Of a DNA stretch of 18,607 nt, positions 1 through 8,756 are shown piece by piece (positions within the stretch are counted from its first letter, which is position 1; each line of letters starts with the position of its first letter). The stretch comes from Aminicenans sp964648465 (lineage in GTDB: Bacteria; Acidobacteriota; Aminicenantia; Aminicenantales; Aminicenantaceae): the NCBI GenBank assembly GCA_964648465.1, contig CAZYMU010000043.1, positions 1 to 18,607 of the forward strand, written 5' to 3'. A program made the position numbers and the translations under genes. The notes under the pieces were generated by a model. The model was not told the origin of the DNA. It saw only the letters and a list, made by a program, of their open reading frames with translations, and ran no database searches.

Positions 1-1
1 A

Positions 2-403
2 GTTTATTGGTTTTATCTTGATAACCAGTATGTAAGTACGTATGTCCCAATTTATACAGGAGTTCAAGAAATATCTCCTTTATATAAAACATATGACCCG
101 GATAAATTCAGTGAGAATTCTGCCAGGTGGGCAATCGATTTTGTTGACAATTTGCTGTATTTAAGATGGCAGGAAGCAGTTAAGGATTTACGGGCAGTCC
201 GGGATCCTCTGGAAGCAGCATTTTTCAAAGAACAAGCCTCCATCGATGCAAAAGCACTTGAGCTGTACGTGAAAGAGCCAGGCCTGGCGAAGAAATTCCT
301 TACAGATTATACGAATTCAAGCATGGAAAAAATTGTAGAGATGTACAGAGAATTACGTAAACTTCTTATTTCTAAATATACTAATAATAAATTGGGTTCA
401 TGA
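2..403 (+). CDS. C69 (U34) family dipeptidase, C-terminal part only
   Basis: The frame is open from the left edge to a TGA at 401-403, so this is the last ~133 residues of a longer gene. It reads through YVPIYTGVQEISPLY, then SARWAIDFVDNLLYLRW, and ends in a charged helical tail. A tyrosine/proline-rich stretch followed by 'SA-W-a--fv-n' and a long helix resembles the C-terminus of peptidase family C69 dipeptidases, which are Ntn-type cysteine hydrolases often exported in this kind of bacterium. The catalytic N-terminal cysteine would lie outside the window, so activity cannot be judged. A Met at 152 is internal to the domain and is not a credible start. Identification rests on remembered family pattern and is moderately sure. 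Confidence 0.68.
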   Translation, partial: VYWFYLDNQYVSTYVPIYTGVQEISPLYKTYDPDKFSENSARWAIDFVDNLLYLRWQEAVKDLRAVRDPLEAAFFKEQASIDAKALELYVKEPGLAKKFLTDYTNSSMEKIVEMYRELRKLLISKYTNNKLGS

Positions 404-463
404 ATAATTAAGTTTTATTAATATTTTGAATAAAATATTTTTTTATTTTAGGAGCATCCAGAC

Positions 464-2428
464 ATGAAAAGTAATGATAAAACTGAAGAAAAACTCGTCA
501 AAGAATTGGAGAAAGCACGCCATCGAATTGCTGAATTTGAAAAGCCAAAATATGAATTTATGGAGTCAGAAAGAAAGCTAAAAATGCTACAGTTTTCCTC
601 TGATAAGGCTGGAATTGGTATTTTCTGGATGGGACAGGATGCGCGCTTTTTATATGTAAACGATGAGGTATGCCGATCTCTCGGCTATTCTCGTGAGGAG
701 CTGCTGAATATGACTGTGCATGATATAGACCCGGACTTTCCAGAAGAAGTCTGGCCGGATCACTGGAAAGATATCAAGCAGCGCGGCTTTTTCAGCTTTG
801 AGTCCCATCACCGTACAAAGGATGGGGTGGTTTTTCCTGTAGAAGTCACAGTAAATTATATGAAATTCGAAGAGAAAGGATACAATTATGCCTATGTACG
901 TGATCTAAAAAAACGCAAAAAGGAAGAAAAGATTCAGGCCTCAGTCTATAGAATCTCTGATGCTACACATTGTGCCAGGAATCTTGATGAGTTCTATGGC
1001 TTGATTCATGAAATTATTACTGAATTGATGCCTGCAAAGAATAATTTTTATATTGCTCTCTTTGATGAGGATTCTGGAATAGTAAGATTCCCCTATTTTG
1101 TAGATGAATTTGAAAAAAAACCTGGGCCTCAGAAATTTGGAAAAGGATTGACCGAATACGTGTTTCGAACAGGGGAACCGCTGCTTGCTTCCCCTGAAGT
1201 CGTTAAAAAACTCGAAGATAAAGGCGAGATAGTTTTATTAGGGCCACCTTCGATTGACTGGCTTGGGGTGCCGCTTAAAGTTGAAGGAAGGACTATCGGA
1301 GTACTTGTTGTTCAAAGCTATACTGAAGGCCTTAGATATAGTGAGAACGAAAAAAATATTCTCATATTCGTTTCAGAACAGGTGGCAATGGCTATTGACC
1401 GCAAGCAGGCTGAGGATACACTGCGGGAGAGTGAGGAACTGTACCGTTCTGTCGTAGAAAATTCTCATAACGGGATTTTTATTGTGGATGATCGATACCG
1501 TTTTATCTATACCAATGAGGAAATGGCAAAGATAAGTAAATATACCCGCAAAGAGATAATCGGCAAGGATTTCCGGGAGTTTCTTGATAAGAAAAGCATA
1601 CATCTTGTTGCAGACCGTTATAAACGGAGGCAAAAAGGAGAGAAGATTCCTTCCAGGTATGAGTTCAACATTGTACGGAAAGATGGAGAGAAAAGGCGTG
1701 TTGAAATAAGCTCCACTGTAATCAAAAATTCAGCAGGGAAAATGCAGACAGTTGCTCAGATTTTAGACATTACAGAACGTAAAGAAATAGAGGAAGAGAT
1801 TAAGACATCACTCAAGGAAAAAGAAGTGCTTCTCCAGGAGATTCACCACAGGGTCAAAAATAATTTGCAGATTATTTCCAGCCTTCTCAACCTTCAGTCA
1901 AGACATATCAAGGATAGTGAGTCTTTGGAAATGTTTCAGGAAAGCCGCTCTCGTATACGATCAATGGCACTTGTCCATGAAAAATTATATAGATCAAAAA
2001 GTTTCGCAGATGTTGATTTTAAAGGATATATTCAAAGCCTTTCCCGCTTGTTATTCCAGATGTATGGAACCGATCCTAACGCCATTAAATTGGAAATAGA
2101 TGTAGGTGATGTTTTGCTGGATATCAATACGGCAATTCCATGTGGTTTGCTTGTAAATGAGCTGATTTCGAATTCTCTTAAATATTCTTTTCCAGATGGG
2201 AGGAAAGGAAATATTCACATTTTGCTTCATCCAAAAAAGAATAATAAATTCAAGCTAGTTGTCAGTGATGACGGGGTAGGCTTACCCGAGGATTTGGATA
2301 TCAATAAAACAGAATCATTAGGTTTGCAGTTGGTAAGCATGCTAACAGAACAGCTTCAAGGCAGTATAAAGGTTGATAGAAATAATGGTGCAACATTTGA
2401 GATAACATTTGAGCAATTGAAATATTAA
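464..2428 (+). CDS. Orphan cytoplasmic sensor histidine kinase, PAS-GAF-PAS-HisKA_2-HATPase
   Basis: A 654-residue soluble sensor kinase with no membrane segment or signal peptide. In order: a charged coiled coil (about 4-40), PAS 1 (about 42-150, with FLYVNDEVCRSLGYS), GAF (about 165-312), PAS 2 (about 325-440, ending in the PAC-like DITERK), the HisKA_2 dimerisation/phosphoacceptor region around EIHHRVKNNLQ, and a HATPase domain with N box NELISNSLKY (565-574), G1 DDGVGLP (602-608) and G2 SLGLQLV (618-624). His462, the second His of the pair, aligns with the phosphoacceptor of HRVKN kinases. AGGAG at 451-455 lies 8 nt before the ATG. No response regulator is adjacent, so the partner is unknown; the kinase must sense an intracellular ligand or redox cue. 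Family assignment is firm, signal unknown. Confidence 0.93.
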   Translation: MKSNDKTEEKLVKELEKARHRIAEFEKPKYEFMESERKLKMLQFSSDKAGIGIFWMGQDARFLYVNDEVCRSLGYSREELLNMTVHDIDPDFPEEVWPDHWKDIKQRGFFSFESHHRTKDGVVFPVEVTVNYMKFEEKGYNYAYVRDLKKRKKEEKIQASVYRISDATHCARNLDEFYGLIHEIITELMPAKNNFYIALFDEDSGIVRFPYFVDEFEKKPGPQKFGKGLTEYVFRTGEPLLASPEVVKKLEDKGEIVLLGPPSIDWLGVPLKVEGRTIGVLVVQSYTEGLRYSENEKNILIFVSEQVAMAIDRKQAEDTLRESEELYRSVVENSHNGIFIVDDRYRFIYTNEEMAKISKYTRKEIIGKDFREFLDKKSIHLVADRYKRRQKGEKIPSRYEFNIVRKDGEKRRVEISSTVIKNSAGKMQTVAQILDITERKEIEEEIKTSLKEKEVLLQEIHHRVKNNLQIISSLLNLQSRHIKDSESLEMFQESRSRIRSMALVHEKLYRSKSFADVDFKGYIQSLSRLLFQMYGTDPNAIKLEIDVGDVLLDINTAIPCGLLVNELISNSLKYSFPDGRKGNIHILLHPKKNNKFKLVVSDDGVGLPEDLDINKTESLGLQLVSMLTEQLQGSIKVDRNNGATFEITFEQLKY

Positions 2429-2494
2429 AAACTTTTGACATGAAGATGAACCTGCCGTTTAAATTCCTTTATTATTGATTTTGTGCTGACTGTA

Positions 2495-2523
2495 TTGCTA
2501 CGTCTTGTATTATTATTTATAAT
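2495..2523 (+). promoter_or_regulatory. Candidate sigma-70-type promoter of the potassium channel gene
   Basis: TTGCTA (2495-2500), a 17-nt spacer and a perfect TATAAT (2518-2523). Transcription would start near 2530, leaving a leader of under 20 nt before the ATG at 2547. No clear Shine-Dalgarno sequence lies in that leader. Pattern match only. Confidence 0.42.
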
Positions 2524-2546
2524 CAAGATGAAAGCATTTTAAATAA

Positions 2547-3566
2547 ATGAATAGAAAAAAAAGGTTATTACTCTCCCTTGTAATTTTTCTTATTGTTTTT
2601 TTAATCGGAGTCTCTGGTTTTAAACTTTTCGGGGGGAGAGAATGGTCCCTGCTTGATAGTCTTTATATGGCAGTCATTACACTTTCTACAGTGGGCTACG
2701 GAGAGGTTATGGATATAAGTGCAAACCCAGCTGCCAAGATATTTTCAATTTTCTTTATTTTTCTGTGTTTGGGGACGATTGCCTTTGCTGTTTCTTCTAT
2801 CACAAGTTTTATTGTAGAGGGAGAATTGAAAAATATCCTCGGGAGAAGAAAAATGGAAAAAGAAATTGCCAGATTAAAGGATCATTACATTGTCTGTGGA
2901 ACAGGTGTAACAGCGCTGACCATTATTCAGGAGCTACTTCTTACTCAAAAGAAGTTTGTAGTCATTGAGCCCTTAAAGGAAAACATAGAAAGGCTGTCTA
3001 CTTTGGGAAATATTATTTATATTGAGGGAGATCCTGAAGAAGACGATGTTCTTATATCGGCCGGCATCGAGAAAGCCAGGGGAATTCTTCTGGCTCTTCC
3101 CAAGGATGAAACAAATCTTTTTGTCACGATCACTGCCAGAAGCCTTAATCCTGATATAAGAATTGTAACAAAAGGAATTGACCTTAAATCTCATAAGAAG
3201 ATAAAGAAGGCGGGAGCGGATGCAGCTATATCTCCTGCTTTTATCGGCGGAATGCGAATGGTTTCAGAGATGGTACGTCCCGCAGTTGTAACTTTTCTTG
3301 ACATGATGCTTCGTGAGAGGGAAAGAGTGCTTCGTTTTGAAGAGATTCATGTAAGAGAAGGATCCTCTTTGATTGGAAAAACCATAGGCGAGTCCAGAAT
3401 TAAGGAAAAGACAGGTGCTCTCATAGTTGCATTGAAAGGTATGCAGAGCAGTATTTATGATTTTAATCCTTCAAAGGAAATCTTGATTAAAGAAAACGAT
3501 ATACTTATTTTTATTGCGGATCCTGAGACGGTAAAAGAAATAGAGAAAATGGCTGGTAGAGATTAA
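2547..3566 (+). CDS. Two-TM potassium channel with cytoplasmic RCK (TrkA-N/TrkA-C) domains
   Basis: A 339-residue MthK/Kch-like K+ channel of the inner membrane. TM1 (about 7-25) is followed by a pore helix, the selectivity filter TVGYGE (48-53) and TM2 (about 64-90). An RCK N-domain begins near 112 with HYIVCGTGVTAL; the third glycine of a GxGxxG nucleotide loop is Ala, a deviation also tolerated in MthK-type proteins, and an acidic residue ends strand 2 (VVIE, 138-141). A TrkA-C domain spans about 258-335. The RCK module gates the pore tetramer in response to ligands such as Ca2+ or nucleotides; which one cannot be told here. There is no charged S4, so it is not a voltage sensor. Its TAA (3564-3566) interlocks with the stop of convergent rmuC. 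Confidence 0.93.
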   Translation: MNRKKRLLLSLVIFLIVFLIGVSGFKLFGGREWSLLDSLYMAVITLSTVGYGEVMDISANPAAKIFSIFFIFLCLGTIAFAVSSITSFIVEGELKNILGRRKMEKEIARLKDHYIVCGTGVTALTIIQELLLTQKKFVVIEPLKENIERLSTLGNIIYIEGDPEEDDVLISAGIEKARGILLALPKDETNLFVTITARSLNPDIRIVTKGIDLKSHKKIKKAGADAAISPAFIGGMRMVSEMVRPAVVTFLDMMLRERERVLRFEEIHVREGSSLIGKTIGESRIKEKTGALIVALKGMQSSIYDFNPSKEILIKENDILIFIADPETVKEIEKMAGRD

Positions 3567-4621
3567 GAAGAATCCTCCTTGCTTCCGGATTTTTCTGAAA
3601 GCTCTTTCGAGTCATCACTGCTTACAAGTTCAAGCTTATCCGAAAATTTTCCCAGTCGTTTATCTGCCTCATCATATTTGACTTTGGCATTCCCAAGGTG
3701 AGATCCAAGAATCTGAAAGTCTTTTCTGAAACGGCCAAGGTCTCCTTGAAGCCGCGATAGGGATTGAAATATAGATTGGGCGGATTTTTCAATTTGAAGA
3801 CCTTTTAGCCCAAGGACAATAACCTGCAGGTAAGCAAAGAAAGAATTCGGGGAAACAGGAATCACCCTTTTCTGAAGAGCATAGGAGAAGATACTTCTTT
3901 CCTGGCCGAAGCTTTCATCCTTGAGAATTGTTTCATAATAAATGTTTTCTGCGGGTATATACATGAGTGCAAAATCATATGTTTTTTCGTCAGGGAGAAT
4001 ATATTTTTCAGCTATATCATCGATATGTTTTTTTACGTCAGTAATAAATTTTTTCTTAAAGCTCTCTTTTTCTTTGGTGTTTTCTTCGCTAAGATGTTTT
4101 TTGAAGTTTTCAAGAGGAAATTTCGAGTCTATAGGAATAAGATTTTTTCCGATTCTCACAACAGCATCTACTTTTTCTCCACTCATAAATTTATACTGGA
4201 GTTCGTAGTGGGCCGGTGGGAGAATTTGAGCCAGCAAATCTCCAAGGAAGAGTTCTCCCAATCCGCCTCTGAACTTTGGAGCCCTCAGGAGGTCTTCAAG
4301 TGTAGAGATGCTTTTTGCCTTGTCTAAAACCTCCTGCGTTACAGATTCCATCTTGCCCAGGTCTCTTTTTACATCGCCAAGTGTGCTGCCGATGTGTCCT
4401 GTTGTCTTCTGGAACTGGCCGCTCATATTTTGGAGCTGCTGGGTGATGTTTTGAGTGAGCTGTCCGATTTGTTGCTGCATGAGGTCAAGGGCTTTGTTTT
4501 CTTCCCTGCCTTTTTTCATCTCTTCGATCTTGGAAGCAGTGTTTTTTAAAAACCAGACCAGGAATATTAAAAGGAGTATAAGAACTCCTGAAAATAGTAT
4601 TAAGAAGGTGTTCAAGTTCAT
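3563..4621 (-). CDS. rmuC: RmuC family DNA recombination protein
   Basis: A 352-residue RmuC-type protein. RmuC proteins carry a PD-(D/E)XK nuclease-like core and limit recombination at inverted repeats. The N-terminus has one hydrophobic segment (about 5-24), then a coiled coil rich in Glu, Lys and Gln (about 28-110). The core shows the family signatures IPIDSKFPLENF and YDFALMYIPAENIYYE. The ATG at 4621 is preferred because GAGGA lies 9 nt upstream; an in-frame Met at 4693 would add 24 residues but has no ribosome site. E. coli RmuC is about 475 residues, so this is a compact version. It ends on the same TTAA as the convergent channel gene. Confidence 0.93.
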   Translation of the reverse strand: MNLNTFLILFSGVLILLLIFLVWFLKNTASKIEEMKKGREENKALDLMQQQIGQLTQNITQQLQNMSGQFQKTTGHIGSTLGDVKRDLGKMESVTQEVLDKAKSISTLEDLLRAPKFRGGLGELFLGDLLAQILPPAHYELQYKFMSGEKVDAVVRIGKNLIPIDSKFPLENFKKHLSEENTKEKESFKKKFITDVKKHIDDIAEKYILPDEKTYDFALMYIPAENIYYETILKDESFGQERSIFSYALQKRVIPVSPNSFFAYLQVIVLGLKGLQIEKSAQSIFQSLSRLQGDLGRFRKDFQILGSHLGNAKVKYDEADKRLGKFSDKLELVSSDDSKELSEKSGSKEDSS

Positions 4622-4727
4622 TTTGAATATTCCTCTTTTTGTCATTATAAAAGAGTAAAGAGTGCGGAGTAAAGAGAAAATAGAAAAAATCACCTGTGAA
4701 TTAGCACAAATCTTAAAGGATTTTGAA

Positions 4728-4756
4728 TTGACAAGAGAGCAGGACTTTTCTAAACT
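4728..4756 (+). promoter_or_regulatory. Promoter of tRNA-Lys
   Basis: Perfect TTGACA (4728-4733), 17-nt spacer, then TAAACT (4751-4756), 14 nt before the first base of the mature tRNA. It lies in the divergent gap between rmuC and the tRNA gene. Position and near-consensus hexamers make this the best promoter in the window. Confidence 0.62.
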
Positions 4757-4770
4757 AAAGACCTTTTTAT

Positions 4771-4843
<73 letters not shown>

Positions 4844-4851
<8 letters not shown>

Positions 4852-5136
4852 AACTCCTTATTATTCAATAGTTTTCCTCAGAGTACAGTTTAGCCAGAAT
4901 TAAGCGAGTCTAATCAAATTTTGTGACATATTCGTTACACGGGGATTTCTCTACCATATGTCCTTAGGCTAATTTAAGAGCATGGGGGTATGGGAATTTT
5001 CGATTCTGAGGAACTAGGTGTATGTTTGCTGATTCCTGCAAATATTTACTATAAAATTTTGTAAAGGGGCCTCTTTGAATTTGACTCTTGCCTCCTAAAT
5101 TGATATTCTTTTGCCAGCAAGGGAAAAGGATTAACC
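4844..5136. other. 293-nt non-coding stretch between tRNA-Lys and the kinase gene
   Basis: I find no open frame of interest. It contains an imperfect dyad TGTGAC-N6-GTTACA near 4921-4938 and the candidate kinase promoter at its right end. If the island is real, an integrase gene would most often sit here, and none does. Confidence 0.6.
5081..5109 (+). promoter_or_regulatory. Candidate promoter of the kinase/TPR gene
   Basis: TTGACT (5081-5086), 17-nt spacer, TATTCT (5104-5109), about 27 nt before the start codon at 5137. The ribosome site AAGGGAAAAGGA falls between. Pattern match only. Confidence 0.42.
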
Positions 5137-7626
5137 ATGACAATCAAATGTCCTAAATGTCAGTTTGAGAATCCCGACGATACCCTTTTCTGCGGGAAAT
5201 GCGGCACTCAGTTTCCTTCCCCAGAAAAGGTCGAAGTCACCGAAACCCTCGAAATATCCAAAGAAGAACTAAACACAGGCTCTACCTTTGCGGGAAGATA
5301 CCAGATTATTGAGGAGCTGGGCAAAGGAGGCATGGGTAAAGTCTACAAGGTTCACGATACAGAGATAAAAGAGAAAGTTGCCCTCAAGCTCTTAAAGCCT
5401 GAGATTGCTGGGGATAAAAAGACCATAGAACGTTTCCAGAACGAATTGAGATTTGCCCGGAAGATCAGCCATAGGAATGTCTGTCGGATGTATGACCTGA
5501 ATAAAGAGGAAGGCAGCTATTATATCACTATGGAATATGTGCCTGGAGAAGATTTAAAGAGTTCCATTATCAGGATGGGACCTTTGACTACGGGAAAGGC
5601 TATTTTCATATCTAAACAGGTGTGTAAAGGACTGGAAGAGGCTCATGAATTGGGAGTTATCCATCGAGATTTAAAGCCCCAAAACATCATGATAGACAGA
5701 AAGGGAAATGCCCGGATTATGGATTTCGGGATAGCCCGCTCTCTGAAAGCAAAAGGAATAACAGGTGCAGGAGTTATGATAGGGACTCCTGAGTACATGT
5801 CTCCTGAGCAGGCTGAAGCCAAAGAGGTAGATAATCGTTCTGATATCTATTCGCTGGGAGTGATTCTATATGAGATGGTAACGGGAAGAGTTCCTTTTGA
5901 AGGAGAGACACCGTTAGGGATAGCTATAAAGCACAAGAGCGAACCTCCCAGAAATCCTAAGGAGTTTAATGCTCAGATTCCTGATAATCTCAACCTTTTA
6001 ATACTTAAGTGTTTGGAAAAGGATAGGGAAAAGAGGTACCAGAGTGCAGGAGAAGTGCGTTCTGAATTAGAGAATATTGATAAAGGTTTTCCCTCCACAG
6101 AGAGAATTGTTCAGAAGAGAAAGCCCATTACTTCCAAAGAGATAACAGTGACATTTAGATTGAAGAAACTCTTAATCCCTGCTTTAGTCATGGCAACTTT
6201 ATTAATCGCAGCGGTAGTTATCTGGCAGTTTCTTCCCCAAAAAGAAGTTACTCCTATCCCATCAGATAAGCCCTCTATTGCAGTGCTTCCTTTCGAAGAT
6301 CTGAGTCCCCAAAAAGATCAGGAATATTTTTGTGATGGCATTGCAGCTGAACTTATTAATAGACTGACCAAAATAGAAAAATTAAATGTGCCTGCTCAGG
6401 CCTCTTCATTTTCATTTAAAGGCAAGAAGTTAGATGTTCAAGAGATTGGTGAAAAACTCAAAGTAGATTCTGTATTAGCAGGAAGCCTGCAGAAGGCAGA
6501 AAATAGGCTACGCATCACAGTAGAGCTTGTTAAGGTATCCGATGGCTACCCAATCTGGTCCGAGAAATATGAACGTAAGATGGAAGATATTTTTGCTTTG
6601 CAAGATGAAATATCTGTATCGATTGTGGATAACTTGAAGATTAAGCTTTTGGGCGAAGAAAAGGCAGAACTTGTGACGCGTCACACCCAGGATCTTGAAG
6701 CTTATAATTTGTTTCTGAAGGGCCGCTACTTCTGGAACAAGAGGACAGCAGATGATATAAGAAAAGCCATCGACTACTTTGAGCAGGCGATTGAATTGGA
6801 CTCCAACTATGCCCTGGCATACGCTGCCCTGGCTGACTCCTACGGCATACTTCCTTTCTACACTTCCATCCTGCCACAGGAAGCTTTTTCGAAAGCGAAA
6901 GTGGCGGTGATGAAGGCACTGGACATTGATGAAACGCTCGCCGAGGCCCATGCTGCGCTGGGTTTCATTAGAACGTATTACGAGTGGGACTGGGGAGCTG
7001 CTGAGACAGAATTGAAACGAGCTGTTCAGATAAAGCCCAGCTACGTGACCGCTCACCACTGGTACGCTGAGTATTTGTCAGCGATGGGTCGACAGGAGGA
7101 AGCTATCGCTGAGATTAGACGAGCGCTTGAGCTTGATCCGCTCTCGCTGATCATAAATTGTATGAAGGCATTGATTTTCCTCTTTGCACGCCAGTATGAA
7201 AGGGCGATAGAACAATGCCAGAAAACGCTGGAACTGGGTCCGAATTTCGCCTTGGCCCACAACTTACTTGGATGGGCTTATCTGGAAAAGGGAATGTATG
7301 AGGAAGCCATAGTGGCGTATCAAAAAGGGAGAGGTGAGCTGGGCGTGCGCAACATATATGCCTATGCGCTGCCGGGTAAGAGAGACGAATCGCTGGGGAT
7401 GCTTGAAGAAATGAAGGAACTATGGAAACGAGGGGATAACACTGCATACCCCATAGCCAGGGTCTATGCAGGCCTGGGCGAAGGAGATCTGACGTTAGAG
7501 TGGCTGGAAAAGTCTCTTGGGCGGCGTGAGCCGTTTATGGTTAGGCTTAATGTAGACCCAAGTTTCGACAGCCTTCGTTCTAACCCGAGGTTTAGAACCA
7601 TGTTGAAAAAAATGAATCTAGAATAG
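5137..7626 (+). CDS. Transmembrane Ser/Thr protein kinase with zinc ribbon, TolB-like domain and TPR tail
   Basis: An 829-residue Hanks-type kinase. An N-terminal zinc ribbon (CPKCQFENPDDTLFCGKCG, residues 5-23) has four Cys. The kinase domain (about 54-312) has the glycine loop GKGGMG (62-67), Lys84, Glu103, HRDLKPQN with Asp178, DFG Asp196, and the APE-like GTPEYMSPEQ; all catalytic residues are present. One TM segment (about 345-365) puts the rest outside the cytoplasm: a TolB/FlgO-like domain (SIAVLPFEDLSP, about 380-505) and several TPRs (about 520-735), including ALAYAALADSYG and EEAIAEIRRALELDP. Such proteins probably relay an envelope signal inward. Base composition changes within the gene, from about 34% GC at 6361-6480 to about 60% in the TPR part, suggesting a mosaic. 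A paralogue-like tail follows the stop. Confidence 0.93.
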   Translation: MTIKCPKCQFENPDDTLFCGKCGTQFPSPEKVEVTETLEISKEELNTGSTFAGRYQIIEELGKGGMGKVYKVHDTEIKEKVALKLLKPEIAGDKKTIERFQNELRFARKISHRNVCRMYDLNKEEGSYYITMEYVPGEDLKSSIIRMGPLTTGKAIFISKQVCKGLEEAHELGVIHRDLKPQNIMIDRKGNARIMDFGIARSLKAKGITGAGVMIGTPEYMSPEQAEAKEVDNRSDIYSLGVILYEMVTGRVPFEGETPLGIAIKHKSEPPRNPKEFNAQIPDNLNLLILKCLEKDREKRYQSAGEVRSELENIDKGFPSTERIVQKRKPITSKEITVTFRLKKLLIPALVMATLLIAAVVIWQFLPQKEVTPIPSDKPSIAVLPFEDLSPQKDQEYFCDGIAAELINRLTKIEKLNVPAQASSFSFKGKKLDVQEIGEKLKVDSVLAGSLQKAENRLRITVELVKVSDGYPIWSEKYERKMEDIFALQDEISVSIVDNLKIKLLGEEKAELVTRHTQDLEAYNLFLKGRYFWNKRTADDIRKAIDYFEQAIELDSNYALAYAALADSYGILPFYTSILPQEAFSKAKVAVMKALDIDETLAEAHAALGFIRTYYEWDWGAAETELKRAVQIKPSYVTAHHWYAEYLSAMGRQEEAIAEIRRALELDPLSLIINCMKALIFLFARQYERAIEQCQKTLELGPNFALAHNLLGWAYLEKGMYEEAIVAYQKGRGELGVRNIYAYALPGKRDESLGMLEEMKELWKRGDNTAYPIARVYAGLGEGDLTLEWLEKSLGRREPFMVRLNVDPSFDSLRSNPRFRTMLKKMNLE

Positions 7627-7745
7627 CACCGGGCAAAGCTATAAAACATTATGAGAAATTCTTCTCACTCTGGAAAGACGCTGATCCTGGTATTCCTGAG
7701 GTTGCAGACGCCAAGAAGAGGCTGGCTGGGTTGAAAGAAGAATGA
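7623..7745 (+). pseudogene. Tail of a second kinase/TPR paralogue, out of frame
   Basis: Directly after and overlapping the kinase stop, in another frame, about 40 codons read APGKAIKHYEKFFSLWKDAD, then PGIPEVADAKKRLAGLKEE and TGA. This is the style of the last TPR of other family members ('A-eHYEkFL-lWKdADpgi-ev-dA-kRLa-Lk'). It has no start and no ribosome site. The likely reading is a recombination scar, where a different paralogue's C-terminus was left behind the present one. Frame, composition and tail pattern are seen; the history is inferred. Confidence 0.6.
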
Positions 7746-7853
7746 ATAGATAAATTTAACTTTAAGGCGGAAGGCTATGAATATCTTATTTAGCAAAGTT
7801 TTTCATCAGAACAATGTCTGCTAAGTGAGAATCTATAAGTAGAGGTTTGTGAA

Positions 7854-8588
7854 ATGGATAATTTAAATAATCAAGAGAGCTTCGCGGTGCTAATTGATGG
7901 AGACAATGCTCAGGCATCGCTTCTGCCTCAGATCTTGGCTGAAGTAAGTAAATTCGGCCTAATAACGATCAAGCGGATATATGGAGATTGGACCACGACA
8001 AATATGAATAGCTGGAAAAAAACACTCCACAAGTATGCTATTCAACCAATTCAACAGTTCAGATATACGGTCGGAAAGAATGCAACAGATAGTGCAATGA
8101 TAATAGATGCTATGGATTTACTTCATTCCAACGATGTTGATGGCTTTTGCATTGTTTCTAGTGACAGTGATTATACGCGATTGGCAACAAGAATCAGAGA
8201 GGAGGGGCTTTTCGTCATTGGAGTGGGAGAGAAAAAAACTCCGGAAGCCTTCACCAATGCTTGCAACCAATTTATTTATTGTGAGAACTTGACTGAACCT
8301 AGGAAAAATAAGAAAAAAACGAAAGAGAAAGAAAAAACTGATAAAGCTGATCCTAGGCCCCTTCTTCTCAAAGCATTTGAGATGGTTGCGAAGGAAGAGG
8401 AATGGATAAATCTGGCTGCAATGGGGATTGTACTTCATCAGTTGGATCCTGCGTTCGATCCCCGAACATTTGGTCATAAACGTCTCTTGTCGCTTATTGA
8501 GGATTACCCCGAGTCATTTACAATCAAACGAGACGATTCAATAACTCCAAGTATTTATATCGCACTTACTGCCCAGCAAGGGGATTAA
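7854..8588 (+). CDS. NYN (PIN-like, LabA type) ribonuclease domain with LOTUS/OST-HTH domain
   Basis: A 244-residue protein. The NYN domain (about 8-146) opens with FAVLIDGDNAQ (Asp15, Asp17), contains the acidic patch ATDSAMIIDAMD (Asp79, Asp85) and SSDSDYTRLA (Asp104, Asp106), and ends with FIYCENL. These are the metal-binding acids of PIN-like nucleases, so the nuclease site looks intact. A Lys/Glu-rich linker (about 149-165) leads to a C-terminal LOTUS/OST-HTH-like domain (about 168-240; GHKRLLSLIEDYPESFTI), which binds RNA in related proteins. AGAGG lies about 9 nt before the ATG. It sits alone inside the tRNA-bounded segment. RNA turnover or a defence role are both possible; the sequence shows an RNA-directed nuclease but not its target. 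Confidence 0.9.
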   Translation: MDNLNNQESFAVLIDGDNAQASLLPQILAEVSKFGLITIKRIYGDWTTTNMNSWKKTLHKYAIQPIQQFRYTVGKNATDSAMIIDAMDLLHSNDVDGFCIVSSDSDYTRLATRIREEGLFVIGVGEKKTPEAFTNACNQFIYCENLTEPRKNKKKTKEKEKTDKADPRPLLLKAFEMVAKEEEWINLAAMGIVLHQLDPAFDPRTFGHKRLLSLIEDYPESFTIKRDDSITPSIYIALTAQQGD

Positions 8589-8756
8589 GGGAGCAAATGA
8601 ATTTCCTGAAGATTAGGATTTATCCTATAGAGCCGTCAAAGCAGGATTAAAAACCAATACTTTTGACAAATCATAGCCCCAATAAAAAGCTTGTCCTCTT
8701 GAGTATGAACGCTCTCATTACATTTCAACCTTTTAAATAGGGTCAGACCTGTGCAG

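Noticed and set aside
4654..4676. Two copies of AGTAAAGAG 5 nt apart upstream of rmuC
   Set aside because: Only two short purine-rich units; no array, so neither CRISPR nor a meaningful tandem repeat.
4622..4693. Longer N-terminus for rmuC from an in-frame Met at 4693
   Set aside because: No ribosome site upstream and the extension adds residues before the normal membrane helix; the Met at 4621 has GAGGA at 9 nt.
4921..4938. TGTGAC-N6-GTTACA dyad resembling a CRP/FNR site
   Set aside because: Spacing between TGTGA and TTACA is 8, not 6, one half is imperfect, and it is far from the candidate promoter; left as an unassigned dyad.
6508..7059. 183-codon open frame on the minus strand
   Set aside because: It is antisense to the TolB-like/TPR part of the kinase, whose frame is strongly coding; no ribosome site or recognisable domain.
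7762..7830. 15-codon minigene (MNILFSKVFHQNNVC) with a good AAGGCGGAAGG upstream
   Set aside because: Too short to support as a gene, no homology recognised; possibly the start of a lost gene or chance.
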